This document shows positions 45,501 through 54,541 of a stretch of 64,000 nucleotides of DNA, in pieces. The stretch is from Thauera sp. (lineage in GTDB: Bacteria > Pseudomonadota > Gammaproteobacteria > Burkholderiales > Rhodocyclaceae). Position 1 is the first letter of the stretch, and the number at the start of each line of letters is the position of its first letter. Location of the stretch: contig JAFLDS010000012.1 in assembly GCA_017302295.1 (NCBI GenBank), forward strand, positions 1 through 64,000, written 5' to 3'. The notes under the pieces are model-generated. The model was not told the origin of the DNA, made no database searches, and worked only from the letters and a program-made list of their open reading frames with translations. The translations under genes were made by a program, and so were the position numbers.

Positions 45501-47405
45501 CTCGATGTCGATCTCGGCGCCATCCGCCGCCGCGAGGCCGAAGTCGTCGATCCACATCTCTTCGCCATCGGCGCGCCGCACCTCGAAGGGGCGCTCTTCC
45601 AGCACGCGCACGCCCATGTGCTCTAGCATCGGCAGGCTCTGCGACAGCGGCGCCAGCTCGCCGGCGCGGATCAGCTTGAAGCGCAGCCGCCCCGGCGGGG
45701 CCTCGAGCGGCACATAGAGGTTCATCGCGATCGCGTCGGGCGCATCGAGCGCGGCGAGCTGCTCGATGTCATGCACGGCCATGCGCGGCGCGTGCTCCTC
45801 GCGATAGCCGGCGGCGAAGCCGCTCGCGTATTGGGCGAACAGGCTGTTGCCACGCTCTTCGCCGGCCGCTTCGACCAGCGCCTGCAGCAGATCGTCGTCC
45901 CAGCGTCGCGCCAGCCGCACCAGGCGCTGCTCGAGCTCGTGCGCGTCGAAGGCGGGGGCCGCGCCCGGCGGCGTGCGGATCACGATCAGGATGCGCGCCA
46001 GCGGCGACTCCGACAGATGCACGGTGAACTCCGACGACTCGCCGTGCAGGGCCTCGGACAGCGCGGCTTGCATGCGCATGCGGACATCGGTGTTGTAATT
46101 CTCGCGCGGCACGAACAGCAGGCAGGCATAAAAGCGGCCGAAGGCGTCGCGGCGCACGAACAGGCGGGTGCGCTGGCGCTCGCCCAGGCGCAGGATGCCC
46201 ATCGCCGTCGCGTACAGGGCGTCGCTCGAGGTCTGTATCAGCTCGTCGCGTGGATACTGCTCGAGGATGGTGGTCAGCGCCTTGGCCGCGTGGCTGCGCG
46301 GCAGGAAGCCGGCGCGCCGGGTGACGTCCTCGACCTTGGTGCGCAGGACCGGGATCTGCGTCGGGCTGGTGCTGTAGGCGGCGGAGGTGTAGAGGCCGAG
46401 CAGGCGCCGTTCGCCGATGACTTCGCCATCGGCGCCGAAGCGTTTCACGCCGATGTAGTCGAGATAGACGGCGCGGTGCACCGTGGCGCGCGCGTTGGCC
46501 TTGGTCAGCGTCAGCAGGTTCTTGTGCCGCGCATAGCTGCGCAGCTCGGGCGACATCTGCGAGAAGGCGAGCGAGGGCGCCGCCTGGCCGTGCTCGCGCA
46601 TGACGCCGAGGCCGCTGCCGGGCACGACGCGCAGCTCATCGCCGCTGCCGTCGCTGGCCTGGCCACGCACCAGGTCGTAGTCGCGACAGCCGAGCAGGGT
46701 GAAGTTGTCGTCGGCGATCCACTGCAGGAAGGCGCGCCCCTCGGCGATCTCATCGGTCGGCAGGGGCGGCGGGGAGGTTTCGACGTCGTCGATGATGTCG
46801 ACGATGCGCTGCTGCATGTTGCGCCAGTCCTCGACGGCGGCGCGCACGTCCGCCAGCACGCGCAGCAGCCCTTCGTGCAGGGCGTCGAGCTGCGCGCGTT
46901 CGGTGCGGCGGTCGATCTCGATGTGGATGAGCGACTCGAAGCGGCCTTCGGCTTCGTCGCGCGAGCGGGCGATGCCGGTGAGGCGGTGCTCGGCGTCGCG
47001 GCGGATCTTCATGACCGGGTGCACGACGAGGTGCACCATCAGCCCGCGCCGGTTGACCTCGTTGGTGATCGAGTCGACGAGGAAGGGCATGTCGTCATTG
47101 ACGATCTCGATCACGGTGTGGGCGGACTGCCAGCCGTGCTCCTCGAGCCGAGGGTTGAACACGCGCAGCTTGGGGGCGCCGCCGGCAAAGCTGCGCGCGA
47201 AGTGCCAGTGCGAAAGGACCGCGCCGTAGAGGTCGTCGAGCGGGCGCTCGGCCAGGTCTTCGGTTGCGGTCAGTGCGTAGTACTGGTGCGCGAACTCGGC
47301 CGCTTCGACGGCCTCGTCGGCGGGCAGGCGGGTGCGTATGGTATCGAGCAGCTGCGCGATGGGGTCGAAGGTGTCGCCTTGATGGGCGGTTTCCGCTGTA
47401 TTCAT
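42561..47405 (-). CDS. gdhB: NAD-specific glutamate dehydrogenase, large (about 180 kDa) type
   Basis: A 1614-residue enzyme of the large bacterial NAD-GDH class, which converts glutamate to 2-oxoglutarate and ammonia for catabolism. The long N-terminal regulatory region (ACT-like segments such as [20 protein letters not shown]) precedes the catalytic core with [35 protein letters not shown], and the NAD region [35 protein letters not shown] and [19 protein letters not shown] are family hallmarks. A GGGAGGCAGGG site precedes the ATG at 47405. It appears to be monocistronic and converges on the EF-hand gene with a 31-base gap. Confidence 0.95.
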   Translation of the reverse strand: [1614 protein letters not shown]

Positions 47406-47460
47406 CCCTGCCTCCCTTGCTGGCGCCGGGTGAGGGCGTCGTCGGTGGTGTGCCTTCAGC

Positions 47461-49161
47461 TTAGCCCGCTTTGCCGCCTCTGCCAGACCAGGGGGCTGGG
47501 TCGGATGGCTGCAGCGCAGCGGCACTGCGCGTCGACGCGACCAGGATGAGCATCATCGTCGCCCGCGTCGCGCCGACGAAGAGCTTGCGCACGGTCGCTT
47601 CGTCCAGCGTGTCGAAGTCGATCTCGGTGAAGATCACGCAGGGTGCGGACTGGCCCTTGAAACGATACACCGAGTCGATCAGCAGGTCGCCGTCGCTGTG
47701 TTCAGGCTCCCCGAACAGGTCGTAGCGGCCGGAGAAGGCGCGCAGCCGGTGCGGCCCGAGGTGGGTGATGGGCGTGAAGCGGGAATGCTCGCGGCCGCGG
47801 AAAGTCACCAGCGCGATCATGTCGCGGCGAAAGCCCAGCCCGATCGCGCGCGTGATCGCGCGCCGGGTGGCGTCCATCAGGCTCTCGCCGCCCTTGCCGT
47901 CCGCGCTGTCCCACGTCAGCCACTCCGGGCTGCTGCCGGCGACCGGACTGCCGGCACGGATCGGCACCGGCAGTGGCAGGCTGCGGTTGAGCAGCTCGAG
48001 GATGTCTGCCGGGGTGCGATAGTTGGTGTCGGCGGTGAGCCTCACCCAGCCCGGCAGCGCCACCTGGGCGCGGCCGTACAGATTCTGCATCGGGTCTTCC
48101 AGCCACCAGGCGCGGCCGTCGCGGGCGAGCAACGCGAGCAGCGCGTCGCGCCAGGCTTCGGTGAAGTCCTGGCCTTCATCGACGATCAGCTCGTCGAACT
48201 GCCACGCCGGGTCGCGCGTGCTTGCGACCAGCGCGGCGAAGTCCGCCTCCATGCGGCGGAAGGCGCCGGGCGCGGCGAAGTTGGGCGCCTGGCCGGCGGC
48301 GCGCAGACGGCGGTCGCACAGCTGGTGGAAGGTGGCGATCTCGCCACCGGGCGGGGCGATGCGGGCGAAGTGGTCGGCCAGCGGACGGTTGTAGCAGACG
48401 TAGAGCGGCCGCCGGCCGGCGCGCAGGGCATCGCCGTAGGCCGCGAGCGCAAGCTGGGTCTTGCCGCTGCCGGCGGTGGCGGTGACGTGCAGGCGAAAGG
48501 GCGTGAAGCTGAGGCGCCGGGCCCATTCCGCCAATCCGCCCGACAGGCGGGTGGTGAGCGCCTCGGCGCGCCCGGCCAGCGCCTGTACATCGGGCACCAG
48601 CTCGAGCAGATCGGCAAGGAAGCGGTGCAGTGCGGCGCGTCGTGCGGCGGGGGCGGTGGAGCCGTCGCCCCCGGCCAGGGCCTGCACGATAGCCACGAGT
48701 TCGCCGCGGCGGCGGGCGTCGACGATGCGCGTCGGGTCAAGCCCCGCGGTGCCGGGCTGGCGCACGGTGTAGTCAGGGCAGTAGAAGAGGGTTTCAAGGC
48801 GCGGCTCCTCGCCTTCGAGCAAGGGGCGCAGGCGGGCGCGCAGCGCGTCGGCATTGCGCGCCAGCTCGACGCTGACATTGCGCGCGCGGCGCGAGGGCGG
48901 ACGCAGCAGACCGTCGGCGGTCTCGTCGAGAAAGCCGGATTGCTGTTCGATCAGCAGGATCTCTCCGCCCGGGCCCAGGACGACGAAGCTGACCTCGCCG
49001 AACACGGTGTGCTCGCCTTCGGCGCGCGTCCAGTGCAGTCCGTGGTAGACGGCGAACTCGGCGGGCAGGCCGGCGGCAAGCAAGGCGAGGGTCGCGAGCT
49101 CGCGCCGGCGGGCGCCGCTGGCGGGAAGCTGGCGCCAGCCTTCGGGGTGGATACGGGCCAT
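47461..49161 (-). CDS. NERD-domain/UvrD-like superfamily 1 helicase
   Basis: A 566-residue protein with an N-terminal NERD-like domain (about 15-130) and a superfamily 1 helicase core. Walker A is TATAGSGKTQ (about 227-236), Walker B is IVDEGQDF, motif III/IV DTNYRTPADILELLNRS, and C-terminal motifs YRFKGQSAPCVIFTEIDFDT and VGATRATMMLI. In the NERD domain the usual nuclease residues look altered: Ser58 replaces the expected Asp (GEVSFVVLGPGG) and Gln74 the expected Lys of ExK (IEQQSG). It is therefore probably a helicase or ATPase whose NERD part binds rather than cuts DNA. It starts 143 bases from the divergent marC gene. Confidence 0.8.
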   Translation of the reverse strand: MARIHPEGWRQLPASGARRRELATLALLAAGLPAEFAVYHGLHWTRAEGEHTVFGEVSFVVLGPGGEILLIEQQSGFLDETADGLLRPPSRRARNVSVELARNADALRARLRPLLEGEEPRLETLFYCPDYTVRQPGTAGLDPTRIVDARRRGELVAIVQALAGGDGSTAPAARRAALHRFLADLLELVPDVQALAGRAEALTTRLSGGLAEWARRLSFTPFRLHVTATAGSGKTQLALAAYGDALRAGRRPLYVCYNRPLADHFARIAPPGGEIATFHQLCDRRLRAAGQAPNFAAPGAFRRMEADFAALVASTRDPAWQFDELIVDEGQDFTEAWRDALLALLARDGRAWWLEDPMQNLYGRAQVALPGWVRLTADTNYRTPADILELLNRSLPLPVPIRAGSPVAGSSPEWLTWDSADGKGGESLMDATRRAITRAIGLGFRRDMIALVTFRGREHSRFTPITHLGPHRLRAFSGRYDLFGEPEHSDGDLLIDSVYRFKGQSAPCVIFTEIDFDTLDEATVRKLFVGATRATMMLILVASTRSAAALQPSDPAPWSGRGGKAG

Positions 49162-49303
49162 GGTTCAAGGGCGGGCAATCGGCAAGCGTGGATGAGGGGG
49201 AGAAGCGCTGCAGAATAGTTTAACGGCCGATGCGCTATGCTCGAACCTCGCTCCCCGCCGGCGCACAGCCGTCGCGGCGCGCGCCGCAACGGAGCCCGAG
49301 TCC

Positions 49304-49918
49304 ATGGACACGCTGAAAGCCTTCATCACCCTGCTGGCGCTGATCAACCCCTTCGGCGCCATTCCGATCTTCCTCAGTCTCACCGCGCACCAGACGCGGC
49401 TGCAGGTGGGACGCACGATCAACACCGCGGCGATCGCCACCGCGATCGTCATCGCCGTATCGGCGCTGTTCGGCCAGGCCCTGCTCGGCGTCTTCGGCAT
49501 CTCGATCGCCTCCCTCCAGGTGGGCGGCGGCGTGCTGCTGTTCCTGATCGCGCTCAACATGTTCAACGCCGAGCCTGGCCGTGCGCGCTCCACCCCGGAA
49601 GAAGAGCACGAGGCGGCCGAGCGTTCCAGCATCGCGGTCGTGCCGCTCACGATCCCGCTCCTTGCCGGACCGGGCACGATGAGTTCGGTGATCATCCTGT
49701 CCGAGAACGCCCGCCACTGGTGGCAACTCGCGCTGCTGGTGCTGATCGGCGCAGCGATCGGCGGCGTGGTGTGGGCGACCCTGCGCATGGCCGGGCCGAT
49801 CAGCCGGCTGGCGGGGCAGACCGGCCTCAACATCATGACCCGCGTGATGGGGCTGGTGCTGGCCGCGCTCGCCGTCGAGTTCATCGCCAATGGCGTGCGC
49901 ACGCTTGTTCGGAGCTGA
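49304..49918 (+). CDS. marC: MarC family integral membrane protein
   Basis: A 204-residue MarC/UPF0056 membrane protein with about six membrane segments. The family start is present (TLKAFITLLALINPFGAIPI FLSLT), as are AERSSIAVVPLTIPLLAGPG and LNIMTRVMGLVLAALAVEFI. Despite the name, no role in multiple antibiotic resistance has been demonstrated for the family; its transport function is unknown. It stands alone, with a receptor operon about 100 bases downstream. Confidence 0.92.
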   Translation: MDTLKAFITLLALINPFGAIPIFLSLTAHQTRLQVGRTINTAAIATAIVIAVSALFGQALLGVFGISIASLQVGGGVLLFLIALNMFNAEPGRARSTPEEEHEAAERSSIAVVPLTIPLLAGPGTMSSVIILSENARHWWQLALLVLIGAAIGGVVWATLRMAGPISRLAGQTGLNIMTRVMGLVLAALAVEFIANGVRTLVRS

Positions 49919-50024
49919 ACGGCGGTCCGCAGCACGCCGAGCGTGTCCGGCTTCGCGGCTGCCGCCCGTTCCGGCTGGACCGTCGCGCGTGTGCTGTGAG
50001 AACCTTGCGCAAAATCGAAATGTG

Positions 50025-52184
50025 ATGGGCTCCAGCATGTGTGTTTCCGATAGCGCCGCGCGGTTGCGGCGTTCCGTCCTGGGTTTATTTGCGGTCGGTG
50101 CGACTTCTCTGCCCTCGCTCGCGGCCGCGGCGGACGCGCTGTTCTTCGGCGATGTCCCGATCGTGCTCACCGCGTCGCGCATGGAGCAGTCGCCGCTCGA
50201 TGCGCCGGCGGCGGTGACCGTCATCGATCGCGAGATGATCGCCGCATCGGGCTTCACCGAGCTGCACGACCTGCTGCGGCTCGTGCCCGGTTTCCTGGTT
50301 GCCGACTGGGCGGATGGTTCGCCCACGATCGCGAACCACGGCCTGGGCGATGCGTACAACGGGCGCGTGAAGGTGATGATCGACGGGCGCACGATGACGA
50401 GTCCGATGTGGGGCAACACCCTTTGGCGTGACCTGCCGATCCGCGTCGATGACGTCGAGCGCATTGAAGTCGTGCGCGGGCCGAATGGCGCGGCATACGG
50501 GGCGAATGCCTTCCAGGGCGTGGTCAACATCATCACGCGCGAGCCGGCGACCGAGGATGGGGTCACACTGATTTCGCGCCTGGGCGGCAATGGTTTCTAC
50601 GACCAGGGCGTGCGGGTGAACGGACGCAGTGACGGGGCGGTGGACTGGCGACTTTCGGCCTCGCGCCGGGGGGCGAACACGTTCCGCGCGTACCATGAGG
50701 ATGACGGCACGGTGAACCCGCGCGAGCGCTTTGGCCGCACCGCGGTCAACTTCAGTGCCTCGGCACAGGTTTCGCCGCGAGACGAGCTTCGCCTGCACGT
50801 CGGCGGCAGTGACGGCACCTACGATCGGGGCACGCCGGGCTCGGTGACCGATCCGCTGGCCGAAGAGGTGTCGCGGGCGAGTTATCTGCATCTGGCATGG
50901 ACGCACAACGCCAGCGCCGAGTCCGAACTCACCGTGCAGTACTTCCACCAGGGCGAGGCGATCCGACCGAATGGCGTGAGCGGCGTCGAACTGCGCAGCA
51001 CCCGCCTCAGCAGTCTGATCGACGGTGTGACGGTGATCCGGCCGAATGGGAGATTCATTGCCATTGCGAATCAGGATATCGATGTCGATACCTCTCGCGA
51101 CGATCTCGAGCTGCAGTATTCCACGCGGCTGTCGCCCCAGTGGCAGATGTTGTTCGGGGCCGGTGTGCGGCGCGAATCGGTGCGATCGCGCGATTATTTC
51201 AACACCGGCCGCACGCTGCATGCCATGCATGCGCAAGCCTTTGGCAGCGTGACCTGGCAGCCGCTCGACTGGCTGAAGATCAACGCAGGCGGCACCTTGG
51301 AGCAGCACGACTACAGCGGCGAGCTGTTTTCGCCCAGGCTGGCGCTCAACCTGGCGCTCACGCCCGAGTCTTCGCTGCGGCTGGCTGGCGGCGTGGCCTA
51401 CCGCGCGCCCAGCTTCGTCGAGTCGTATGCCGAGCAGGTGTATCGAGAGGATGGCCAGATCAGGGCGCTCGGCCTGCGCGCATCGCGCTCGCTTCAGCCC
51501 GAGCGCGTGCGCTATGTCGATCTCGGCTATGTGGCTGCGTTCCGGGAGATCGGCCTGCAAATCGATGCGCGCGTTTTCCGCGAGCGCTACGAGCGCTATC
51601 TCGACAACCAGCGTTGCTGGAATCCGGTGATTGCGCCCGACGGCAGCGAGACCGTGCCGACCGGTCGCATCAGGACGCCGGCATGCCCGACGGCCCCGCC
51701 GCCGGGATACGTTCCCTTCGATCAGGCGCTGCAACAGGCGTCCTTCGAGTTCCTCAACTCGGGCGCTTTCGTCATGGATGGCGCCGAGTTCAGCATCGAC
51801 TGGCGTCGCCCAGGCTGGGGCAGGGTGGTGCTGTCGCAGGCCTTCATCGAGATCGATGCGGGCAAGGGCGTGTCCGACCCCGATTTCGAGATGAGCGCAC
51901 CGCAGGCGATGACTTCGCTCCTGCTGATCAAGGATCTGCCGGCGCGCTGGCGTGCGAGCCTGGGGTTCTACCACAACGAAGCGATGTACTGGCTCAATGG
52001 CGGAGACCGCGTGCCCGGGCGTGACCGGGTCGATCTCAAGCTCGCTCGCCGCTTTGGCCCTGAACGCTCGGACAACGAGTTCGCCATCACGGCGCAGAGC
52101 GTCGGCGGCCGCTACGCGGAGTTCCACGAGGGCAAGTTCCGCGCCGAGCCCCAGCTCTTTGCCAGCCTGAGGCTGTCCTGGTAG
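50025..52184 (+). CDS. TonB-dependent outer-membrane receptor
   Basis: A receptor of about 719 residues. A signal peptide ends near ALAAAAD. The plug domain has VTVIDREMIAASGFTELHDL LRLVPGF, DGRTMTSPMWGNTLWRDLPI and VERIEVVRGPNGAAYGANAF, then a 22-strand barrel ending in the aromatic terminus LFASLRLSW. It resembles the group of receptors encoded with a periplasmic binding protein and a diguanylate cyclase rather than siderophore systems. The start may be 50025 or the ATG at 50037; no strong ribosome site is visible for either. The next gene begins 5 bases after the stop. Confidence 0.88.
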   Translation: MGSSMCVSDSAARLRRSVLGLFAVGATSLPSLAAAADALFFGDVPIVLTASRMEQSPLDAPAAVTVIDREMIAASGFTELHDLLRLVPGFLVADWADGSPTIANHGLGDAYNGRVKVMIDGRTMTSPMWGNTLWRDLPIRVDDVERIEVVRGPNGAAYGANAFQGVVNIITREPATEDGVTLISRLGGNGFYDQGVRVNGRSDGAVDWRLSASRRGANTFRAYHEDDGTVNPRERFGRTAVNFSASAQVSPRDELRLHVGGSDGTYDRGTPGSVTDPLAEEVSRASYLHLAWTHNASAESELTVQYFHQGEAIRPNGVSGVELRSTRLSSLIDGVTVIRPNGRFIAIANQDIDVDTSRDDLELQYSTRLSPQWQMLFGAGVRRESVRSRDYFNTGRTLHAMHAQAFGSVTWQPLDWLKINAGGTLEQHDYSGELFSPRLALNLALTPESSLRLAGGVAYRAPSFVESYAEQVYREDGQIRALGLRASRSLQPERVRYVDLGYVAAFREIGLQIDARVFRERYERYLDNQRCWNPVIAPDGSETVPTGRIRTPACPTAPPPGYVPFDQALQQASFEFLNSGAFVMDGAEFSIDWRRPGWGRVVLSQAFIEIDAGKGVSDPDFEMSAPQAMTSLLLIKDLPARWRASLGFYHNEAMYWLNGGDRVPGRDRVDLKLARRFGPERSDNEFAITAQSVGGRYAEFHEGKFRAEPQLFASLRLSW

Positions 52185-52189
52185 AGCGG

Positions 52190-53164
52190 ATGAGATCCTG
52201 CACCCACCGGCCCGGGATGGCGCATCGCGATCGCGCGCCGGCACCGGTGCGACGGCTGGCGGCGATGCTGCAGGTCCTGCTGGTGGCGCTTGCCTGCTTT
52301 TTGCCCGGGGTGGCGCATGCGTTCAAGGTCGCTCTCGCGCTTGCCCAGCCGGGCGGGGCGTACCAGGCGTTTGCCGACTCCTTGCAGCTGAAGCTGGCAT
52401 CCGGTGGCGTCGTGCTGACGCCTGCCGGCAACCTGGAGGATGGGTTCGACGATGCGGTGCTTGCCCGCGCAGACCTGATCCTTGCGACAGGCCCGGCCGC
52501 TGCCGCTGCCGTCGTCGAGCATCATCGGCGTCCGACGATGGTGGCACTGATCAGCGGCGCTCAGCTGGCGGAACTGCGTGGCCGCTATCCGCAGGCCAAC
52601 CTCTCCGGCTTCCTGCTGGAGCAGCCCGCAGAGCGCCAGATCCGGCTGATGGGCGCGGTGCTGCCCAAGGGCAGCCGAATCGGCATGCTGCGCAGCAGCG
52701 GGACGGTGCTCGACCCCGAGCTGGCGCGCGCTGCGTCGGCCAGCGGCTACAGATTGATCGAGCATTCCGTCGCCGGCAGTGCGGAGGTCATCGCCGGCCT
52801 CGAACAGGTCCTGCCAGCTTCCGATGCGCTCCTGGTCTTGCCCGACCCGGTGCTCTCGGCCCCCAACCCGGCCCGCTCCATCCTGCTCACGAGCTATCGT
52901 TTCCGCAGGCCGATCTTCGCCTTTTCGCAGGCTTACGTGGAAGCGGGTGCCCTCGCGGCGGTGTTCAGCGCCCCCGAGGACGTTGCAAGCGACGTGGCCG
53001 GGTGGTTGCGCAGCCTGGGGGGCGGGGTGGGGCGCCTGCCTGCGCCGCGCGCGCCGCTGACCTACCGAATCGCGGTCAACCGGCAGGTGGCACGTTCGCT
53101 CAACATCGGCGTGCCGTCGGACGCGCAGCTTCGCGCCCAGATCGAGGCAGGGAGGGAGCGATGA
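52190..53164 (+). CDS. Periplasmic ABC-type substrate-binding protein (ABC_sub_bind family)
   Basis: A 324-residue periplasmic protein. A signal peptide (AAMLQVLLVALACFLPGVAHA) precedes a two-lobe type 1 binding fold with FKVALALAQPGGAYQAFADS, LRGRYPQANLSGFLLEQPAE and SDALLVLPDPVLSAPNPARS, as in the ABC_sub_bind (TrpX/YtlA-like) family. There is no transporter permease nearby. Instead its stop overlaps the start of the diguanylate cyclase (ATGA), and it follows the TonB-dependent receptor, so it may capture an imported ligand and present it to the cyclase sensor. Confidence 0.8.
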   Translation: MRSCTHRPGMAHRDRAPAPVRRLAAMLQVLLVALACFLPGVAHAFKVALALAQPGGAYQAFADSLQLKLASGGVVLTPAGNLEDGFDDAVLARADLILATGPAAAAAVVEHHRRPTMVALISGAQLAELRGRYPQANLSGFLLEQPAERQIRLMGAVLPKGSRIGMLRSSGTVLDPELARAASASGYRLIEHSVAGSAEVIAGLEQVLPASDALLVLPDPVLSAPNPARSILLTSYRFRRPIFAFSQAYVEAGALAAVFSAPEDVASDVAGWLRSLGGGVGRLPAPRAPLTYRIAVNRQVARSLNIGVPSDAQLRAQIEAGRER

Positions 53165-54495
53165 GGTGGGGGCGCGACCTGAGCCTGTTCCAGCGGCTCC
53201 TGCTGTTGGTGCTCATTCCCGTCTCGCTGCTGACCGCGATGATCAGCGGGGCGTACCTCAGCCGCGGCACGCGGCTGGCAGAAGAGGCAGTGCGCGAACG
53301 CGGCATCGCCATCGTCAGCTTTCTCGCGCCTGCCGCCGAGTACGGGGTGATCTCGGGTAATGCCGCGAACCTGCAGGGCCTGCTGGCGGCGGCGATGGCG
53401 CAGCAGGATGTGCGCGTCGCGGCGATCTACGATCGCAGCCGCTCGCCCATCATCCTCAGCGGCACGCCGGCGCTCGCCGATTTCGAACGGGTCGTCGCTG
53501 CCGGTGGCCCGCGTCTGGTCGAGTTCGGTGCAGGGCGTTTTTCCTTTGCCGCGCCGGTCCTGTCGCAGCCAGTGGCGGTCGACGATGTCAACCTGGTGGC
53601 CCGCCCCGGCACCGCGATGGCGGAAGCGGATGTCGTCGGCTGGGTCTATGTCGAGCTCGACACGGCAAGCTATCTGCAGCGCAGACGTGCGATCGTCGTC
53701 TTCGTGGGCGCACTGGCAATCGTTACGCTGGTGCTTACCGCGCTGTTCGCCATCCGGCTCGCACGCTCGGTCGGCGAGCCGGTGGACCGCCTGGCCGACG
53801 CTGTGCGGCGCATGGCGGCGGGCGATCTCGAGGTGCGCGTGCCGCTGGGCGGGGGCAGTCCGGAACTGCGCGAACTGCAGCAGGGCTTCAACGTCATGGC
53901 GCGCTCGATCGCCGACGCGCATTACAACCTGCAGGTGCAGATCAAGGAGGCCACCGGGCACCTCGCCTATCAGGCCATGCACGATCCGCTCACCGGTTTG
54001 CCGAATCGTCGCGCCTTCGAGCTGGCGCTGGAGGATGCGGTGCAGGCGTCGCGGCGTGCGGCCGACCACGGTGCGCTGTGCTTCATCGACCTCGATCGCT
54101 TCAAGCGTGTCAATGATCTCTGTGGCCACGCCGCGGGCGATGCGCTGTTGCAGCAGATCGGCGACGTCATCCGCCACACGGTGCGCGCGCAGGACATGAT
54201 CTGCCGCGTCGGTGGCGACGAGTTCGCCCTCATCCTGCGCGGGTGTGCGCCTGCCGATGCGCGACGCATCGCCGATGCGCTGTGCCGGGCGATCGAGGCG
54301 CATGCCTTCGACTGGGAAGGGGAGATCTTCCATGTCGGCGCCAGCGTCGGCATGGCGCGCATCGACGACCATACCCGCAGCCCGTCGGACGTGCTGAAAG
54401 CGGCCGACCTGGCTTGCTACGAGGCCAAGCGCGGCGGGCGCGGCCAGGTGGTCGAGCACCGCGCCGCGCCTGGCGCAGGGGGGCGGCCGGACTGA
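53161..54495 (+). CDS. Membrane diguanylate cyclase with CHASE8-like sensor, HAMP and GGDEF
   Basis: A 444-residue c-di-GMP synthase. A first membrane segment (about 9-29) is followed by a periplasmic CHASE8-like domain containing FLAPAAEYGVISGNAANLQG, then a second membrane segment (about 178-198), a HAMP linker, and a GGDEF domain. The active-site motif GGDEF is intact at 351-355, and the metal Asp lies in FIDLDRFK. The inhibitory I-site RAQD at 342-345 lies exactly five residues before GGDEF, so product feedback is expected. It forms an operon with the receptor and binding protein, suggesting ligand-controlled biofilm or motility output. Confidence 0.93.
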   Translation: MRWGRDLSLFQRLLLLVLIPVSLLTAMISGAYLSRGTRLAEEAVRERGIAIVSFLAPAAEYGVISGNAANLQGLLAAAMAQQDVRVAAIYDRSRSPIILSGTPALADFERVVAAGGPRLVEFGAGRFSFAAPVLSQPVAVDDVNLVARPGTAMAEADVVGWVYVELDTASYLQRRRAIVVFVGALAIVTLVLTALFAIRLARSVGEPVDRLADAVRRMAAGDLEVRVPLGGGSPELRELQQGFNVMARSIADAHYNLQVQIKEATGHLAYQAMHDPLTGLPNRRAFELALEDAVQASRRAADHGALCFIDLDRFKRVNDLCGHAAGDALLQQIGDVIRHTVRAQDMICRVGGDEFALILRGCAPADARRIADALCRAIEAHAFDWEGEIFHVGASVGMARIDDHTRSPSDVLKAADLACYEAKRGGRGQVVEHRAAPGAGGRPD

Positions 54496-54541
54496 GCGGC
54501 GGGTGGCACAATGCGGCCTCCCGCGCCTCATGCATGCAGCC

